Assembly: GCA_016764435.1 (NCBI GenBank)
Contig: JAESRX010000063.1
Location: forward strand, 32,232 to 96,231
Direction: 5' to 3'
Length of the DNA: 64,000 bases
Origin: Flavobacteriaceae bacterium
GTDB taxonomy: Bacteria > Bacteroidota > Bacteroidia > Flavobacteriales > Flavobacteriaceae
A program made the position numbers and the translations under genes. The notes beneath the pieces are model-generated. The model was not told where the DNA came from and did no database searches. It saw only the letters and a list, made by a program, of their open reading frames with translations. Shown in pieces: positions 61,035-64,000 of this stretch (position 1 is the stretch's first letter; every line of letters starts with the position of its first letter).

Positions 61035-62006
61035 ATGTCGATGATATTCTCTAAAAAAAAGAAGAAAAAACCCGTAACCATTGGGTTCTATAACCTAGAA
61101 AACTTGTTTGATACTACGGATGATAAAAATACATTTGATGATGATTTTACGCCTGCAGGGAAAAAACAATGGAATTATAGACGTTATCAGAAAAAAATAC
61201 AAAAGTTAAGCAGTGTCATTTCCCAAATTGGTACAGAGAAATCTAAATTACCTCCGCTGTTAATAGGCGTGGTTGAGGTGGAAAATAAAGCCGTATTGTC
61301 GGATTTAGTACATCATAAAAATTTAGCCGATTTTCACTACGGATATGCGCATTACGATTCTCCAGATGAACGTGGGATAGATGTAGCATTGCTCTATCAA
61401 AAAAAGGAATTTGAGTTATTGGAGTCAAAAACCTATCCGCTATTATTAAGCAGACCTAATGGGGAACGTGATTATACTAGGGATGTCCTGTATGTAAAAG
61501 GGCGTTTAAAAGGGGAGTTAATGTATGTTTTAGTCAATCACTGGCCATCTCGAAGATCGGGAGAGGATACTTCTGAAGAAAATAGGCTAAAAGCGGCAAC
61601 ATTAGTGGGGTCTATTGTGGATAGTATTCAATTAGAAGATCCATCGGCCTATATTATGATTATGGGGGATTTTAATGATGATCCGACCAATAAAAGTATC
61701 AAAGAAACCTTATTATCTAATACTAGTTTGTACAATCCAATGGAAAGTCTATTAGAAAAAGGAAAGGGGACACTGACACATAAAAGAACGTGGCATCTAT
61801 TTGATCAAATAATTTTCACCAAAAACTTTATGGTAAAACAGGGTACTGGTTTTTCATTCCGATATGCGGATGTATTTAATAAGAAATTTGTAAAAGTATT
61901 TAAAGGTAAATACAGAGGGAGTCCTTTCAGAACCTATGTAGGAAAATGGTATAAAGGAGGGTTTAGTGATCATTTCCCTGTGTATATCTATTTAAATAAA
62001 GGTTAA
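61035..62006 (+). CDS. Endonuclease/exonuclease/phosphatase-family protein
   Basis: 323 aa; TIGFYNLENLFDT, VEVENKAVLSDL, LVNHWPSRR, IMGDFNDDPTN, C-terminal GGFSDHFPVYIYL. Confidence 0.92.
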   Translation: MSMIFSKKKKKKPVTIGFYNLENLFDTTDDKNTFDDDFTPAGKKQWNYRRYQKKIQKLSSVISQIGTEKSKLPPLLIGVVEVENKAVLSDLVHHKNLADFHYGYAHYDSPDERGIDVALLYQKKEFELLESKTYPLLLSRPNGERDYTRDVLYVKGRLKGELMYVLVNHWPSRRSGEDTSEENRLKAATLVGSIVDSIQLEDPSAYIMIMGDFNDDPTNKSIKETLLSNTSLYNPMESLLEKGKGTLTHKRTWHLFDQIIFTKNFMVKQGTGFSFRYADVFNKKFVKVFKGKYRGSPFRTYVGKWYKGGFSDHFPVYIYLNKG

Positions 62007-62057
62007 AGTCAGCTTTAATCGGTTTTTAAAAAAGCAAAAATAGAAGTCTCCTAGATA

Positions 62058-63149
62058 TTAATCTGGGAGATTTTTTTTGTCATCAATGATAATTCCCATT
62101 TTTTTAGCCCTGGATTTCCAACCTTCTCTTGCTAAGAGTTGTAAATCTGCATGGCTATCACTTTCATCCATGATTTCCAGTCCTAAAAGAGTTTCTATAA
62201 TGTCCTCTTGACTTACTAAACCACTGACTGACCCATACTCATCAACAACTAATGCTACGTGCTCACGTTGTTTGATTAAAGTGTCAAATAAGGCAGGAAT
62301 AGTTAAGTTTCTTTCCGTGACAAAAATTTCTCTTCGAATCGATTTTAAAGGTTGCTCTCCTTTTTTATTAATAATGGCTTGGTATAAATTGTCTTTTAAG
62401 AAATAGCCGGTGATATTATCTGTATGTTCTTTAAAAATAGGGATTCGCGAATATTTTAAGGAGGGGTTTGCATCAAAAAAATCTTGAATGCTCATGTCTT
62501 CATTTGCTATTTGCATCACCGTTCTAGGCGTCATAATACTCTTCACTTTGACGTCCTTAAAATTGATTAGGTTTTTGATAATAATGCTTTCGGATTCTAA
62601 AAAAACACCTTCCTCAGTGGCTATTTCTGCCATGGCACTAAAATCTTCCCGAGACAAAGCACTACCATGCCCTGATTTTCCAATTAATTTAGTGGTTAAT
62701 TGCAATACCCATAATATTCCCGTCCATTTTAACACGAATACCATGGCGGTAAGTGTTTTTGCGGTAAAGCTTGCGAGTTGTTTCCAGTAGGTAGCACCAA
62801 TAGTTTTAGGGATGATTTCTGAAACAATTAAAATTAAAAGGGTCATAATAGCAGATACAATTCCCACAATATTTACGCCTAAAATATCAATATCATAGTC
62901 CAACGATTCTGCATGTACTCCCACTAAAATAGCACCAACGGTATGCGCTAAGGTATTTAAAGTTAAAATAGCGATAATGGGCTTGTCAATATCATTTCTT
63001 AAAGCATCCAATGTTTTCGCATAGCCAATTCCTTCTTTCTTTTTTATATTGATAAATGTAGGATTGATACTCAAAAGTACGGCTTCCAATATAGAGCATA
63101 CAAATGAAATGAAAATAGAAATTGAAGCAATGAGTAATAATGTAGTCAT
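62058..63149 (-). CDS. CNNM-domain/CBS-pair membrane protein (hemolysin/CorC-like family)
   Basis: 363 aa; four hydrophobic segments with SEIIPKTIGA motif; CBS-pair region IMTPRTVMQIANEDMSIQDF...VALVVDEYGSVSGLVSQEDIIETLLGLEI. Confidence 0.92.
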   Translation of the reverse strand: MTTLLLIASISIFISFVCSILEAVLLSINPTFINIKKKEGIGYAKTLDALRNDIDKPIIAILTLNTLAHTVGAILVGVHAESLDYDIDILGVNIVGIVSAIMTLLILIVSEIIPKTIGATYWKQLASFTAKTLTAMVFVLKWTGILWVLQLTTKLIGKSGHGSALSREDFSAMAEIATEEGVFLESESIIIKNLINFKDVKVKSIMTPRTVMQIANEDMSIQDFFDANPSLKYSRIPIFKEHTDNITGYFLKDNLYQAIINKKGEQPLKSIRREIFVTERNLTIPALFDTLIKQREHVALVVDEYGSVSGLVSQEDIIETLLGLEIMDESDSHADLQLLAREGWKSRAKKMGIIIDDKKNLPD

Positions 63150-63188
63150 GAAAAATGAATGTGTTTTTGAATGTGGAAGGTACGAAAA

Positions 63189-63218
63189 AATCGCCTAGAA
63201 ATAGTTTCCTAGGCGATT
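63189..63218 (-). terminator. Rho-independent terminator downstream of the DUF3078-like gene
   Basis: aatcgcctag-N10-ctaggcgatt; on the minus strand followed by ttttt. Confidence 0.8.
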
Positions 63219-63243
63219 CTGTATTGTTTTGTTAGATGGTTTT

Positions 63244-64000
63244 TTAGAATCCGTAATTTACGCCGATTCCAAATACTTCTCTGGTTTGAAACCCTCGGTG
63301 AGCGTTATCGTCATAGACTGTTTGAAAGGTTAAATTTGCAGATAAATACTTGTTAATGGTCATGACCAAATTCATAGTGTAGTCCAAGTCTACATTTTTA
63401 GCCTCCTCTAAATAATTGGTGTATAAGGAGAGTATGTTTTCCATAGAAACATTCTCCATCAAATTTAATTTATAGTATCCAGAGGCGTTAAAACCTAACT
63501 CATATCTGATACTCTTTCCTGGGTCTACGCCAAAATATTTATCATCCATAATACCATTGATAGTTCTTAATTTTTTATCAATAAAAGTGATTTTAGAGGT
63601 CAATGGAGCCAAGTTGAATTTTAAATTATCACTCTTTTTCCAAAGCATACCAGGACCAAAAGTAAGATATCCAGGAGATAATAAGTTAGTGTATTCATCT
63701 CTGATTTCTTTTCCAAAGCTGTCTTTACTGTATTTATACCCTTTAGAAAATTGAGTTTTTAAATTTAAAAAAGCGGAGTAGTACCAGTTACCGGAGGCTT
63801 TTTTACCGTATAATGAATTAAATTCAAACCGGTCATCTGTTTTCTTTTCAAATTCGGAATTGGCTGTTTTTGTCAGTCCGTAAGAAGCAATAATTTTGTT
63901 ATCCCAAGTTACATTTTCTTTGCTGTAATTAAAGTCGTAATTAATACCTAAAGTAGCGGATATGTTATTTTCTCCACCGGTGGTCCAATTAGAAAATGAA
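63244..64000 (-). CDS. DUF3078-family protein, C-terminal part (gene continues beyond the window)
   Basis: Minus-strand frame stays open from 63244 to the window end, not just to 63648 as in the ORF track. Manual translation: SFSNWTTGGENNISATLGINYDFNYSKENVTWDNKIIASYGLTKTANSEFEKKTDDRFEFNSLYGKK...VFGIGVNYGF. Confidence 0.85.
   Translation of the reverse strand, partial: SFSNWTTGGENNISATLGINYDFNYSKENVTWDNKIIASYGLTKTANSEFEKKTDDRFEFNSLYGKKASGNWYYSAFLNLKTQFSKGYKYSKDSFGKEIRDEYTNLLSPGYLTFGPGMLWKKSDNLKFNLAPLTSKITFIDKKLRTINGIMDDKYFGVDPGKSIRYELGFNASGYYKLNLMENVSMENILSLYTNYLEEAKNVDLDYTMNLVMTINKYLSANLTFQTVYDDNAHRGFQTREVFGIGVNYGF

Noticed and set aside
62058-63149. Assignment of the CNNM/CBS protein as GldE
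   Set aside because: Family resemblance only; shorter than expected for GldE and not next to other gld genes, so no gene symbol was given.

Overview
AT-rich chromosome segment from a marine-type Flavobacteriia/Bacteroidota. This assignment rests on T9SS type A/B C-terminal domains, PorP/SprF proteins, TAnnTTTG-type promoters and housekeeping synteny. The left flank (1-17.5 kb) holds ordinary genes: rsmA, a DUF4286-like gene, a TPR protein, serS, a lipoprotein, ribF, a secreted reprolysin-like metalloprotease with a P-domain, TSP3-like segment and T9SS CTD, an Fn3-like lipoprotein, a TonB-dependent receptor with an SGNH-hydrolase lipoprotein, and atpD-atpC. The right flank (59.7-64 kb) holds hflX, an endonuclease/exonuclease/phosphatase-family gene, a CNNM/CBS protein and a truncated DUF3078-like gene. 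The main feature, about 41 kb (18192-59631), is a tandem duplication of a complete four-gene sprC-sprD-sprB-sprF-like cassette. Gene lengths match closely: 995/714/4741/310 aa against 992/695/4744/310 aa. Each cassette encodes a giant (~4.74k aa) SprB-repeat surface adhesin with a T9SS type B sorting domain, a cognate PorP/SprF partner, an Ig-like secreted protein with its own type B CTD, and a PorP/SprF-like barrel fused to a coiled coil and three SPOR-like repeats. The two adhesins are collinear module by module, and both carry the same non-SprB, lectin-like insertion inside one module. A degenerate antitoxin-like pseudogene lies at about 3.2-3.4 kb. All calls come from reading the sequence; no database search was run.
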